Shown here piece by piece: positions 10,988 through 23,603 of a stretch of DNA of 64,000 bases. Origin of the DNA: Owenia fusiformis. Taxonomy: Eukaryota; Annelida; Polychaeta; Sabellida; Oweniidae. Each line of letters starts with the position of its first letter. The stretch's first letter is position 1. The stretch spans positions 21,652,931-21,716,930 of the forward strand of contig CAIIXF020000003.1 of the NCBI GenBank assembly GCA_903813345.2, written 5' to 3'. The translations under genes and the position numbers were made by a program. Under the pieces are notes generated by a model. That model was given only the letters and a program-made list of their open reading frames with translations, was not told where the DNA came from and made no database searches.

Positions 10988-12136
10988 ATTACATTTTAAG
11001 GTACACAATAAAACATTTTTTATAATTTTTTTGTTATTTAATTTCGGTATCTGAGTTTGCTCGACCTGAAAACCTTGGTCTAACATTGACTGAGCTGTCA
11101 AAATGTATCCCTTAAGTTTACAACCGAATTATTGAATAGAGGAGTCGGATTTTTACGTAAGATCGGGCTGCTAGGCATAACTGAAAACAGAAGAAATATA
11201 TGCTGACGAGATAACACCATGTACATCTATGTTAATAATCCAATTACAGAATGTAGACTTGTTTTGTACACAATGTAATTAGAAAAAGATTGCCTCTGGA
11301 TGGTTTCCGTCGATATCATTGCCTCTTGCTCTCGATATGTTAAACATCTGTGTAGAGCAGGTATTAACGCAGACCGTATAGCCGAATGAGGATCCATTGA
11401 ACGTGAACCCTTTGATCATGAAACCCCGGTATTATTTTTGTGAGTAGGTCAACTCATATAGAGTAATGTCGTTCAGTGTACTTTTGAATTGGGCGGGAAA
11501 TGTGTTTTAAAACTCAATGTTTGAGTTAGACCCAGAGGAACATTTAGGAAAAAACAATGTAGAGACCGGAGTATAATCCCATCATAGACAAGCTATCACA
11601 GTTTCTGCTGCAATGTTGCCAGTTTCATTCTGCAAGACATTGGAATTATTGGAATTAGCTAATTATCTATCTACCATAATATCAAATTGTATCAAATCAT
11701 AGCAAATGATGTTAAAACCATGTGCTTGATCCCAGTGGCAGAGTGTTAAACATATTTGTGGAATGGGCTTTGGAATCAGTAAATATCTGTTAATGAACGG
11801 TATCTGAGATGGGTATAGTACGTTATGTCCGTTAACCTCAGATTCAGATATCTAGTGTCCCAATCTCAGAAGAATTTGACACATGTAGAGAACATATCCT
11901 CCAATCATAAGTCAAATATTTGACTAATCAAATTCTAGGCATGCTGCACTTTGATACAATAAACTGATAAAACTGAGTAAACGTCATATACGGCCAGTCG
12001 GTCAAGGTCAATTCATGCGTGACATTTATAGAATGACCTTGACCTATTTATGAAAGCATTTGTTATTTCAGGATCTGAAAGCACGAACGGCAGCATCAGA
12101 AAAAACAACAAAAACAAAAATATTAATATGAATAGA
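10988..12136. other. Intergenic, no gene seen
   Basis: No coding or repeat structure recognised beyond the edge of the hammerhead-like remnant. Confidence 0.4.
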
Positions 12137-12280
12137 CAGTGAAACCTGTGAACTGGAACACCTCTAGAAGTGGAACACCTTTGTTAGTGAAACACGAATC
12201 TCTATAAGCGGAACACCTCCAAAGTGGAACACATTTTACACGTACCAAATGTGTTCCACTTAGAGAAGTTTCCCTCTAGT
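12137..12280. mobile_element. MITE-like element with GGAACACCT subrepeats and a foldback
   Basis: Seen: it starts CAGTGAAACC (12137-12146). Five direct copies of a (T/C)G(G/A)AACAC core follow at 12154, 12171, 12188, 12209 and 12225 (spacing 17, 17, 21, 16). An inverted copy then forms a perfect 15-bp arm pair, AAGTGGAACACATTT (12222-12236) against 12247-12261. The right edge is degenerate near 12276. The CAGTGAAACC end and internal subrepeats suggest a Tc1/mariner-type (pogo-like) non-autonomous element. A similar end occurs in the element at 14378. Confidence 0.45.
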
Positions 12281-14149
12281 CCATTTATAGAAACAATACA
12301 AAGCACTACTCGTTTATAAAATGAGCTAACGAGTAAAATATTTGAATTAAGAAAGCCTCAGTTTAACATTATTTAGAAATATCTAGTGATCAGAGTGATA
12401 ACGGAAGGTTGCCCGAAGGCTGTCATATGTTATTTAAGTTTGCAGGTGGAACAGAATTGTTTAGATTTATTTACAGATTTATAATGAAAACACCCTGAAA
12501 ACATACTTGTTCTTTCTATTTTCATTAATTATTCAACCAAACAACGGAATTCAACGTAATTGACAAATCATTTTCTGTTACCTGTTCTGATAACGATGGG
12601 CAAACTGGTAATTGTGAGATATTGCGCGTGCCAGTGAAAAACCGAACGTACTTATTGTGATATGTTTGATCCTGAAGCGCATGGTCCTGTTTAAATATTA
12701 ATTTGGAATAGTTTTAGATTCTAGATTGAAATATAACATGCAGCCAGTGTACTTAAATTGCTCACTTCAAATCATATCTATAACCATGATCACACGATGC
12801 TTATTGTCATCTGCAATAATCTTAAATGTCAAGATGTTCAAGATTTGGAGCTGAATGGATTATCATTTTGTGGAGCATTGAACAGCGCATGCGCAAGGAT
12901 CCTAAGTCATGTTCTAAAACAAATTTCATTAAAATAGATATATCAATAATATTGTCCCCACGTGTCTCAAAAGTAAGAATATGGGAACTTCTTACAATTG
13001 GACTTGACTTGAGAGTTGGCGTCATGGATGGTTGGTAGAGTCAGTGAAGACCATTGGGTTCTGGTTCGTGTACAGGGTCGTGTTAAACAATCCAAATTGT
13101 CGTAATTCCTGCAGTTAATTGTGGATTTACATCGATCCTTACATCTGTATCAGCCCCTATGTTAAAGTTAATCAGCCGAAATTGATGTAAACGAGTTTTA
13201 AAATATATTAAAGTCAGTATTTTACAAAGAGTTATGTGTTTATGGGACGAAGCAGATCTGCTTGATTAAATCACGGAGGACCTCCTTGCTCTGGTTACAA
13301 TCAAGCCGTTAAACTTTGACATTTACACACAAAGAGTTGTCTAATTAGAGACTAGTTTAGCAATATCTATTAGCTAGCATCGATTATGGAGCCTTGTATA
13401 CTATTGATAAGAACACGAGAAAACGAAGAGGCAATGGAGGCGAAACAGTACCAAGATTATCACGATCCTTACTTGGGGATTCTGACATCCCATTGGTAGT
13501 TAATAGCTTACGATCAGAGCAATGTATCCTGGGATGATATCTCTTTTGACAAATCGTCCCAGAAGAGCCAAAAAAGAAACGTTTATTAAGATTTGGAAAG
13601 GATGATCCCAGACTATTGAAATCCCCTTGGTCCTTTGAGAGACATTTAAAGATCTGGTTCGGATAGGTGTTAATGGTTGAATGGTTTATCACGGCATTGT
13701 TTCGTGACAAAATGGAGTAACACATCATGTATTCGGGTCACGGCAATGCTATTACTGAACGAAGAAAAAATCCCTATAAAGCATAGTAACGAACAATTTA
13801 AGAACTCCCCGCCGATTTCAAGTTCACGATCAAACAATTGATACTAAAATGATTTGATTATAAAAAATATGGTAATCAAAGTTACAAACGGCAATATTCT
13901 ACCACAGAATAACCAAAAATCCTCATATATCATGCAGCTGATTTTCTGCCATCAAGTCTGATACTTCCAGTATGATCAACAAGGAACCAAACTGGTGCAA
14001 AGTCCTTCGAAAACATGTCCCATTTAAACCTTTATTCGTGGCTAGTCGTTAGCCCACTAATCCTACAAGTTAATTAAATGTCATATTACTATTATGCAAA
14101 CCCAATGATATGACAAAGTTACTCGAGAGAAGTTTTGTTTTTTGCTGAA
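12281..14149. other. Intergenic, no gene seen
   Basis: No supported exon. Overlapping frames on both strands at 12822-13038 and a 114-codon minus frame at 13384-13728 lack recognisable domains. A palindromic NRF1-type site lies at 12885. Confidence 0.4.
12885..12895. promoter_or_regulatory. NRF1-type palindrome
   Basis: GCGCATGCGCA, the same core as in the Sowah promoter, in an otherwise GC-poor setting. No gene start was found next to it, so it may mark an unrecognised promoter or be chance. Confidence 0.3.
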
Positions 14150-14176
14150 ACAGATTTGTTGATTTAACAAATCTGT
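14150..14176. repeat. Perfect hairpin, 11-bp arms, 5-base loop
   Basis: ACAGATTTGTT (14150-14160) is followed by GATTT and then AACAAATCTGT (14166-14176), an exact inverted copy. It is not followed by a T-run on either strand and no gene lies next to it. Confidence 0.6.
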
Positions 14177-14377
14177 CATACAGTTAAGCTCTTATCAAAA
14201 TAGAAGGGTAAGGAAGCTGTTAACATAAGAAACGGTATAAGTATCGATAACTATCTCGGGAAAAAAGCTGGACAAAGGAAAATGGACACAGGTTGCCCAA
14301 GTTAGTGTACCCTTTCCAGCGCTTTACCTCTTAAAGTATTTATGAACTTAGTCATCATAACACGTTCATCTAGACTA

Positions 14378-14535
14378 CAGCAAAACCCGTCTAGTGAACA
14401 CCTCTCTCTACGTGGACCTTCCTCCGCACATACTTTACTGACTTCTGTATAAATTACCCTCTCTGTAGTGAACACCTACCAACACTGAACGTTTTTTTCT
14501 AGGCAAAAAAACTTCAATATACACAGGTTTTGCTG
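14378..14535. mobile_element. MITE-like element, 158 bp, 10-bp TIRs
   Basis: Seen: CAGCAAAACC (14378-14387) is exactly inverted at 14526-14535, and similarity continues inward (YGTSTA). Inside, GTGAACACCT occurs twice (about 14394 and 14468). TA precedes the left end; the right flank is AA, so a TA duplication is not intact. Its ends and internal motif resemble the element at 12137, and both are probably degraded members of one Tc1/mariner-type family. Confidence 0.45.
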
Positions 14536-17500
14536 AACTTTAAATCAGAGTTAGGTTTACATTTTCATGTTTAAATAAGTTTTTTTATAAGTCTTTTTTG
14601 TTATTTTCATTCTTATCGATAAATTTTGTTTCATTTTTTTAAGTAGACTTTGCTTTCTTTAAACACTCAAAGCCACGTGTTCTGAAATCCGAAAAGCAAT
14701 TTTGAAAATTGACACTCAGTTACAGCAGATGACATTGACCAAACTGACCAAAACGGTTACTATGGTCACTAAACACGTTGTTAGGGTCACCACTATTCTT
14801 AGCTATGGTCACCCGAGCAAAATCTTCACTGGATGCCATCCCAAAAGAAGCGATGACAGACGATGAAAAAACGCCAAATCTTCTTGAGAAAGGACAACCA
14901 CATCTGGTAATTAATAACATAACGTGTCGAGGGGAATAAAGGCTATCAGAGACGCTGAACCTTTTCTAATAGACCCTCGGTGACTATTACTTTGACAAAA
15001 CTGATAAATGCCCAAATAATTGTATTAATTGATCTGTAGCAGTTAGTGTTATCAAAGCGAACCAGTGACCCCTTAATTAAGGCAGTCTCATCTGTCTTGG
15101 AACCCATTAATCCTGCCTCGTGATTATGGAACGCCAGAATAACGTTTTCTAGAGGCCTATTATGGCCAGGATTTTGGAAACTTGTCTCATGGAATCCACT
15201 GATAAATGCTACTTATTCCCTACATTTCTCCGTAGTAAGTGATCCCCCGAAGCCTATAGTTGTCTTTGATTTCGCGGTGTAAGGTCCAATTTTTGTTTCT
15301 CTGATATTGCCATGTGTGCTAACTCATTATTTCAGACATCAAACAATACTTTGTATGAGACTTAAAATAATACAGCTCTTCCTAATCAGTTGGGAGCTCG
15401 AGCACTAACACATTTATTTTTACTCTAAAATGTTTATTCTCTAAAATTTAAAAAGTACATACATTGCTAGCACTTGACACTTAAATAAGTGTACCAGTGT
15501 GAAAGAAACTTATTTTGTAGTCCCGAGTCGCATGGAAATAAAAAAATTGTAAAAATATTTTTAGTCAGTCACGTATTGCAAGCTAATTGCAGAAGTTAAT
15601 AATAGCTGACGTTGGAAACACATTGCAAAGAATTGAAATTCTAATCAGCAAATGATTAACATTTGATCAAGAGAGCAAACCATGTGATTTCAAGTAAAAC
15701 AATGCCGACTTGTAAAACACATCGCGTATCACAGTAAATAGTACAATTCTAAATTAAACTGTAGTTGGGATATTACTGTAAGAGAGTTTGTACAATACGT
15801 AAGGGGAACGAGCTATAATTTATAGCCCCAGTTCACACGTTTTCACATCATCACGGCCCCCTGGTTGTTCTTATGGGATCTACATGCCATTTAAGAGCCC
15901 ATTAAGTGTCTAAGGGAGATTCCCCATAAAACAATGCACTCATTTAAGTGTTGACTATTTCGACATTTTGTAAAATTTACGACTATATCGAGTTTTGAGC
16001 TTGCAAGGTTCTGAGTGTATACAGACTGGTTTGTTCTGGGGATTTCACGACGATATAGGTCTGGTTAGAATAACTTATCAAGTTTTTAAGTAACTACTCC
16101 ACATTTCGTGCTTATCCAGCCCCACTAGTACAAGTGTTGCAGATAAAACACTCATTTCTACCATGCTCCGTTTATTCTTAAAATTGGAAGAAATTCTGGT
16201 TAAGTGTATGTCGATTTGTCCAAGTTAACCCTAAAGATAAACTACACGCAAACGTGCCGAACTTTTGTATGTCTGTATTAGGGTATTGCGAAGATCACAT
16301 ACTCACTCGCTACGCTCTCTCATGGATATTTTGATATTCATCCCTACCTACGTCGATATAAATTATATCACTAAAACCATCGGTTTGTCTTACCAAAGAC
16401 TCATACACTTTTATCACAGCCAAATAGATACATGGTATCATGTCACATTCTAATTGAATAGACACAATGCCAAAAATTACAGACATTAAATTAATCCCAG
16501 GATTTTTATTTTTATCCCAAATATATATTCTTGGATAAAATGCAGGGTATGACATCCAATATAGAGGCAATGCCCAAAAACACAATGATAGCAACGGTAA
16601 AAATGATTAAAAACACACGCAAATTAATTTCCGATTTAAATGTTAAGCTGAGCAGTAAGGTTCCCCTTGTCACTACACATACTACTATACTACTTCTATA
16701 GCCAGTTAGCAATCTACCTCAAGGATCTGCGTCTAGATAATAGGCAATAAGGGTCATAAAATAATCCTTATTTGATGTTATCAGGCCACTTAGCCAATAA
16801 GGGTAATAAAACCATCATTGGGGGTAAATATAACCTCACGTGAATGTATGGATGTTTTGATAGTTTTATTGCAGTGCAATTTAAAATCTATTAGCAAGCA
16901 AATACAGCAGAAAACCGAACGATAAGATTTTACTGAAAGTGTGTGAATTTTCTGGGATTTTTATATCAGTTGTCAAAGACTCGATACAATAATGTGGTTA
17001 CATAGTTTCCGCCCAATACATGTTCGCACTTTTTTAGCATAATTTCCGAACGATATTTTCTTTCTTCTAATGTTTACTGAGGTAATATTTTCCTGGTTTT
17101 GTTATTTCACATCTCCCGTCTGTTGGCTCCATTAGCTTTGTTTGTTTTCCCAGCTCAGAGAAACGATACATTTGGGTTTAGATTTCACCCTTTCTGCGTT
17201 TCACAGATATTTAAGGTCTAACTTAGCATTCGAGGATACATTAAAAATACAGCTCTTGCTGTGCAACAATTTAATGTACACATACCATTCACGAAAATCT
17301 CTTTGATATTGTTTTTCCAGTTTTCCATATTTTGACAATCCTTTTTGAACAACTATACAAATGTTTGCAACACAAACATAGATTCTAAAGGTTGTTTACA
17401 CTGCACGAAAATACGATTAATTAGCGCCAGAACACAAGTATCGTGTAGTGCGTGAAAACATCGGACATTGTATGACATTAGATTGTTTGAAAAAATCTGT

Positions 17501-18225
17501 AGTCTATACCTGTAAATCTGTATATCTCGTTTTACATAATTCATCTTCTGATTGAAATTATGATTCTTCGGATATGACCAACAGATACTGTAGTTTGTAT
17601 CTTCGGTTCGGATTATTGGGGTTAGTTTTCAAATGTTACCCTTTTTGCAAAACACCGATTGACATTATTATTATTGATGGTACTGATAGAAAAGATCCAT
17701 CAGCTGAACTCAATGGGAAAATGGTGATTACCATGGCAACATTATGGCAATAGGTAAACATAGAATACAATCAAGCTCGAGGGGCAACCCCCGGGGGCAA
17801 CCCCGCCCTATTCCCTCTTCACACCATGGATATTCATAGAGATGGAGGGCGGTCTGAACAGGTTTGGTGGACGGCCAAGAATGCGACGACTCAATAGTTA
17901 CTGTATTCCATCTGTATATTCTACTTGTATTCCCAATGGAAATAAGCTAACAAAACAAGGGGAGAAGAGGACATCAACACCAATAAGCACAGACTTTTGG
18001 TAGCTAGAGGACGTCAAATTCATTTAAACACAAACTACAAATTGAACCCAACAGAGGAAAATCGTACAAATCTATGTGCACAATAAGAAAACAAAGAGGG
18101 CTACATTAGAATAAGATAGTTCACTTACACCCTGTAAACAACGCAAGTTAAGCCAGAACAATTCTCCAAAAGTTAACTAGAAGTTGATATTGTGCAGAGA
18201 CACCATTTGTTGTCGAACATGAGTT
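14536..18225. other. Intergenic, no gene seen
   Basis: No supported gene. A direct repeat with AATAAGGGT occurs at about 16745 and 16796. GGGCAACCCC is duplicated near 17785. Confidence 0.4.
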
Positions 18226-18271
18226 CTACACAATGCCGTCGCTAGGGACTACACAATACCGTTGCTAGGGT
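18226..18271. repeat. Two-copy 23-bp tandem repeat
   Basis: CTACACAATGCCGTCGCTAGG plus two bases (18226-18248) is repeated at 18249-18271 with three differences. Confidence 0.7.
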
Positions 18272-21200
18272 TTATGAATGGATACAAGACGGGGGAAGTA
18301 ATCTTAACAAGTTTTCTGATTAACTACACCTGAAGATTTGGCAAGAAGCAAGATAGCCTATCAAGCCTAACAAATATAAGATGCCAGTATCATACTAGAC
18401 CAAAGCCCAGGAAACGCCGCTCTTAGATATAGCTTTGTTAAAGATGGGATTATGGAAAGGATACATTTGTCTCATGTCTCGGGGACCTACTATGGTCCAT
18501 AAATCACTCCCAATTAGTCAGCCCATACTTTTGTATCCTCATATAGTAAAACGCACCAGGGGTAACATTTGAGTAAAACAAATTAATACAAAATTCAACT
18601 TACCATTTCCCGAAATAAACCAACAATCAAATCCATGGCCCCAAGGAAGTTCATCCGACCACAAAAAGATATATTATAAATTTTATCTCGAAAACAGAAA
18701 TGTAGATTTCAAAGCTTCAACACATGAAGGCAGTAATTACTTTTGGATTTAAAAATACTTTGTTTCATTTGGATCTGGCATTGTTCTCTTCTGGTTCTAA
18801 AATTACTTTTCAAACAAAATTTCATAACCTTTGAATAGTTGGTACGTAATGCGTACATTCTGGCGTTAACCTTGCTTGCTTCTTACATCTTGGCCCCGAT
18901 GATGAAGATCACAATGAAAATCGAATATACCCGAGAGAACAATATATTATCAACGCAGCCCAACCCTTCTTTATGATTCACTTATTAAACAGAGCGCTTA
19001 CTTATCTCCGGGCAAGCCCAAATCTTGTAAGCAAACCGACCACCCCGTTCATACCGCTCATTAACACTTCATTACATAAACATCACGTATATCAAAATAT
19101 TTCTAGGATCATCGCATATGTGATGTAGAATAGCGATAACCTGCTATCAGGGTATCCTGATATAGAGGAGGTGTGTTCTGTTGCTAATTTGCAGAAAGAT
19201 AATAAGAAAGTAAGAACGATTTTGACTGATTAAAAGAGGAATGTGAGTCCCATGATTCTCTGTCCCATGATCCTTTGCCGTGTCTTTGTGGGTAGAGTGA
19301 CGTTATATGTCACCTAAAACAAAAACGACAGTACAGCCTCTTATACTAATACGATTTATAGTTTGACATATTCAGAAAGTACAAGAGGCAAAATTAGGAA
19401 AACGATAAGCCAATCCCAATAAACATACCAACTCATCAAACTACATATATTGCCAAGTTCTATAATCAAACACAAAGACAAAAACTCCATCAGTTCAAAT
19501 GCGACATTTTTCTCAAAGGAAGTTGGACCAAACTGCAATGTTCATGTGTCAGTCTACCACGGGATGTAGACATGTTGTTAACATGTATTTTGTAGTATTT
19601 TCCCATGCCATAACCAGTCTCGACTACACTTAATTCAATAAGAGCATAAACCTGTTATAATTAATGTTACGTCTTGTTTTGACCACCTTCTAATTAAATT
19701 AAACTAATTGCGATCAACAACACTGTTATAAGGTGTTATTTAAGTTATTTAAGTGTCTTGATCTGTCGTCGACTCCCTGGTAGAAGCACGGAGACTTGGA
19801 ACTCGGGCTCCTAGAGGGTTGATTAGGGCTATAGACAACGAGAGCAGACTTATAGCACAAGGTGCCAATTTAGTTGAACTAACGGAGCCTACACTTCAGG
19901 ATAAACCAACAGAGATTCCACACTGCGCCCTCAATCGTACTCCCTCTTCTAAACCACGTGTCTTTCATCGTCCAATTGAAATGACGATGCGATCAGAAAA
20001 GTTTGAAATATTCATGGGAATGATACATCCATTTGTATTGCTTCTTGGTGGCTATCAAGAATGATATCGGGGGCTGTCCGGACCCTGTCATGCTTGCTGG
20101 GAACGTCTGTACGAAGGTCTGTATCTCACTTGGGCGGTGTAACATACATACTGATTCTGGTGTTACAATGTCTTGTAACATCGTGAGTCACGCCTTTCCT
20201 GTTTAATATGTCGTGTACGGCATAATAGCCTTACCTAGGCAGTACACATGTTCCAATGATGTAAACATTAAGTTCAAAATGTCTTGCATGTAACTGAAGA
20301 AATAAACATTACTACTGTGGTAATTTCACTTTCTTATGATTGTTAGTGACATGTATTTATATTTATAGAACGAGAAAGCCGTTTTGTTTGTCTACCTCTA
20401 TTTTCCAATGTATTATTTGATATATAATTGCAATTAAAAACACATGACTGTTGGTTAATCGGGAATTTGAAGATTTAAAATACATTGTTTTCTTAAACTT
20501 TGCAAAGACCTAATAAAACAAAACTTGAACTAAGGTTGAAAGTTCCCACGCCAAATATACATGGGGTACCAAACTCTCTGAGACCACTAGTCTGCGACTC
20601 TACTACTACATCCTGTGATTGTGCTATACCCCCTGACCTAAGGAACCACCCCCTGTGACTACCTAATAGCTTGATTGAAGAAATATATTCTACAGAAAGA
20701 CAAGTTCAAGACAAGAAACGCAAAATCAGAATAATAAAAATGTTCATCAGAGTTTGAATTTATCATTATGATAAGTTCTATTAATGTACACTGTCGATTA
20801 CGCTCCATTTAAACTGTCTTAACTCCACCAGTTGACATTTTAATTTCCAGTTATATTTTTCACATAAAACCTTACCCCGGAAAATTCAAATTGGCGGATA
20901 AACACTCCAAAATCCGTAAATGTAACGGTATGTCCGAGACAGTCTACCGTAGCGGTCATCCAGACCATTAACGATTGAAAAAATACAGTTAATTTTGACA
21001 TTTCAGACAACATTATATCGCTTGATTATTTCTGATGGGGTCTTGATTGAATAATTGCACCAATAGAGCCACAATGGTAATCGAGTAGAATAATTTAATA
21101 ATTGGTAAAATGTAAATATTTTGATATTGTTGATCACGAAACAATGCGGGGACGTTGGAGCCTCGGGTCTTGAGATTTTAGACAGCTGGGTGACAACTGA

Positions 21201-23469
21201 AATGTTAATTTCATTTCGGATAGGTAAGGGTAACTTTTGAAACGGGGACATGGATTGTTTGCAGCCACAGACCGGCTATATAGCGTATAATATAATCTTT
21301 CCTTTTCAATCTCCCGGGTTCAATCTTAAATCGTTTTCGTTCACACCATTCTAAGCTATTAAAACGATTATAAAGCAACACACACAAACAATGAATGGTT
21401 TTCAATAACTTTAAAAAGTCCATGAGAAAAATAGATAATTATTTCAAAACTTAAACAAAATTATTCAAGCTAGTGCTATTCACTGAACTTATCCATGCTG
21501 TAATTCCAAAACGGTAATTCATTCAACTACATCAGATCTTGAATAAGAGTTTAACTGCAGTATAAAGCATCAGTAGATTCACAGCAAATAATTTGAGTTG
21601 CTTCTCTTGTCTTATTGTTCAAAAACGCAAACAAGGAAAATTATGAAAAAAAACCATAAGGGTTTTATGTTTGTGTATTTGTTTGTTTATTTGTTTGTTT
21701 ACTTGTTCTTTGAAGAGGTCATATAATTAAATAATCAACATCACAATAAGGTAGGATTATACACCAACATTTCCGTGTTTTCCACAAACGAACACGATCA
21801 TTCTGACATGCCCCGCAGTCCGATAGCCACTTATCAGGATTATCGGTTTGGATAATACATATCATGGCTTTATTTATCTCTCGATCCACCCATCCTAATT
21901 ACCCGAATCGTCCATCATCGTGTCCTGACTGGATCAACCCGAGATGTGTATTATGATCTGAGATGTGCATCTGGACATCACGTACAGGGGTCTAGTGTGT
22001 CGTAGCATTGTAAGTGGTGGATCTGATATCGGGATCTTACGTGTCACTACAGTCTGGACCCTAATGGATTTATGCAATGTAGTTGCTTTAAGTAGTATTT
22101 CATTGGTTCAATATGCGCCATCAATGTTGTTGAGAGAACAAGAGGCGACCTTGCAAAATAAAAACTAATCCAGGCCCATGTTACTAAAGCAATAGCACGA
22201 ATTGAATACAACATCCCCAAATGCAATTCTTTCAAGAAAGCAAGCTATAGTAGTTCAGGTAAATCGTTGAAAGCGAAAAATGATGACGTACGCTATTCAT
22301 TAAGGCTTTCCCAGAAATGTAAAGCTATGTATTGTGTCGTGTTTTTAAATGTCGCTGATTGTGCTGTCGTAGATCATTCCATTTGAATCAATGTCAGAGT
22401 ACAATGCATGTTTGATATTGTAGTGTATGAGGGCACATATTCAGCTGTGGGGTGTCAACGAGTTGGCTCTGGAAGATAAATGGGCATGGCACAAGACACT
22501 GAAGGCTTGCTTGACTCGAAAATGACCTCAACTGATAGGACATGTCTTTGTTTTAATTAATGAGCGTTTTAAAAGGAATGGACAGTAGGTTGATGAAATA
22601 ATGTTGTCCCTGTGTTTAGGTACACATTTACCACAATGCGGTGTTTTGGTTTAAGGATGGTATCTTGGGTGTGCTGGAAGATCATTTTGGGTCTATTGTT
22701 AAGTTTACGGACAAACGCACTAATTATAGCTGCTGTCCATTGGTCACACTCATGAGCGAAATTATAACATTTTAATTAGAGTTTGGTTTTGAGAGTTCAA
22801 ATAATTTGACTTTTTCAAATTATCATTTTTATTGGCATTTGAAGTATTTCAGGTTAATTTCTGATTCGTTTTATTTCACCTCTTAAAGGATATAGCTCTA
22901 ATAAAGATGTCAAGATGTGAAACACGCCACTATTTAGTAGTTTCTCTCCGACCATTAGCGTAGATCATGTCATTGTGATGGTCAAACCTTTGCTGTGCAT
23001 CTTTTTGTTTAAATGCACACCATCACCTGGTGACCTTGTTGATGATATCTACCGTTCATATTTAGTATTTTTAAAAACCGTTGATTGTGATCAAAATGTC
23101 GCAAAGGACCCATTTCGATCTCATTTCTAGTTTAAACCCAATCTAAGACGTCAGTGTCATCAAAATGATGATTATTATGCTCGATAAAATCTCTAGGTTT
23201 AAAGGATGCATTAGAATAGTTTTTTTCAATTTAGATTCATTTTACTATGTTTTGTAAGAATAAGGACTAATAGACATAACTTCAGCTTCATTAAATCTTT
23301 TGGGATTTCAAGTCTAGGGTCAAAGAACACTGATCATGGCATGCTAATGTTGTGTTTTACACGGGGAAACATACTTTGAATTTAAGCCAAACACATATTT
23401 TCTGACCTCATTGTATTAATAGAACCCTAACCAAATGATAAAGCGATGAACGATAACAAATCACAAATC
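18272..23469. other. Intergenic, no gene seen
   Basis: No supported exon on either strand. A TTTG-rich simple repeat lies at about 21669-21708. The stretch 21780-21990 is compositionally complex and non-repetitive, a reasonable place to look for a conserved element, but nothing definite can be read from it. Confidence 0.4.
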
Positions 23470-23603
23470 TCGTCTGCTTTCTTCCAATTTTATTCAAGTC
23501 AAGTATCTCGTCTGCAGGTTTCATTCAAAACCACCATTTTATTATCGTCTGCATCATTTTTAGTTTGTAATGGATTTGTCATGTTGTTTCTGAAATCGTC
23601 TGC
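23470..23603 (+). repeat. TCGTCTGC array, four copies
   Basis: The octamer TCGTCTGC occurs at 23470, 23508, 23545 and 23596 (spacing 38, 37 and 51). The intervals share degenerate ATTCAA and TTTTATT blocks, so this looks like an eroded tandem repeat of about 37-51 bp in which the octamer has been best kept. A related two-copy array lies in Irx intron 4 at 37531-37583. Confidence 0.6.

Noticed and set aside
13384-13728. Minus-strand frame of 114 codons
   Set aside because: No recognisable domain, no splice context and no supporting neighbour; probably chance.
23470-23603. CRISPR-like spaced repeats
   Set aside because: Only an octamer is conserved, spacing is irregular and the genome is clearly eukaryotic.
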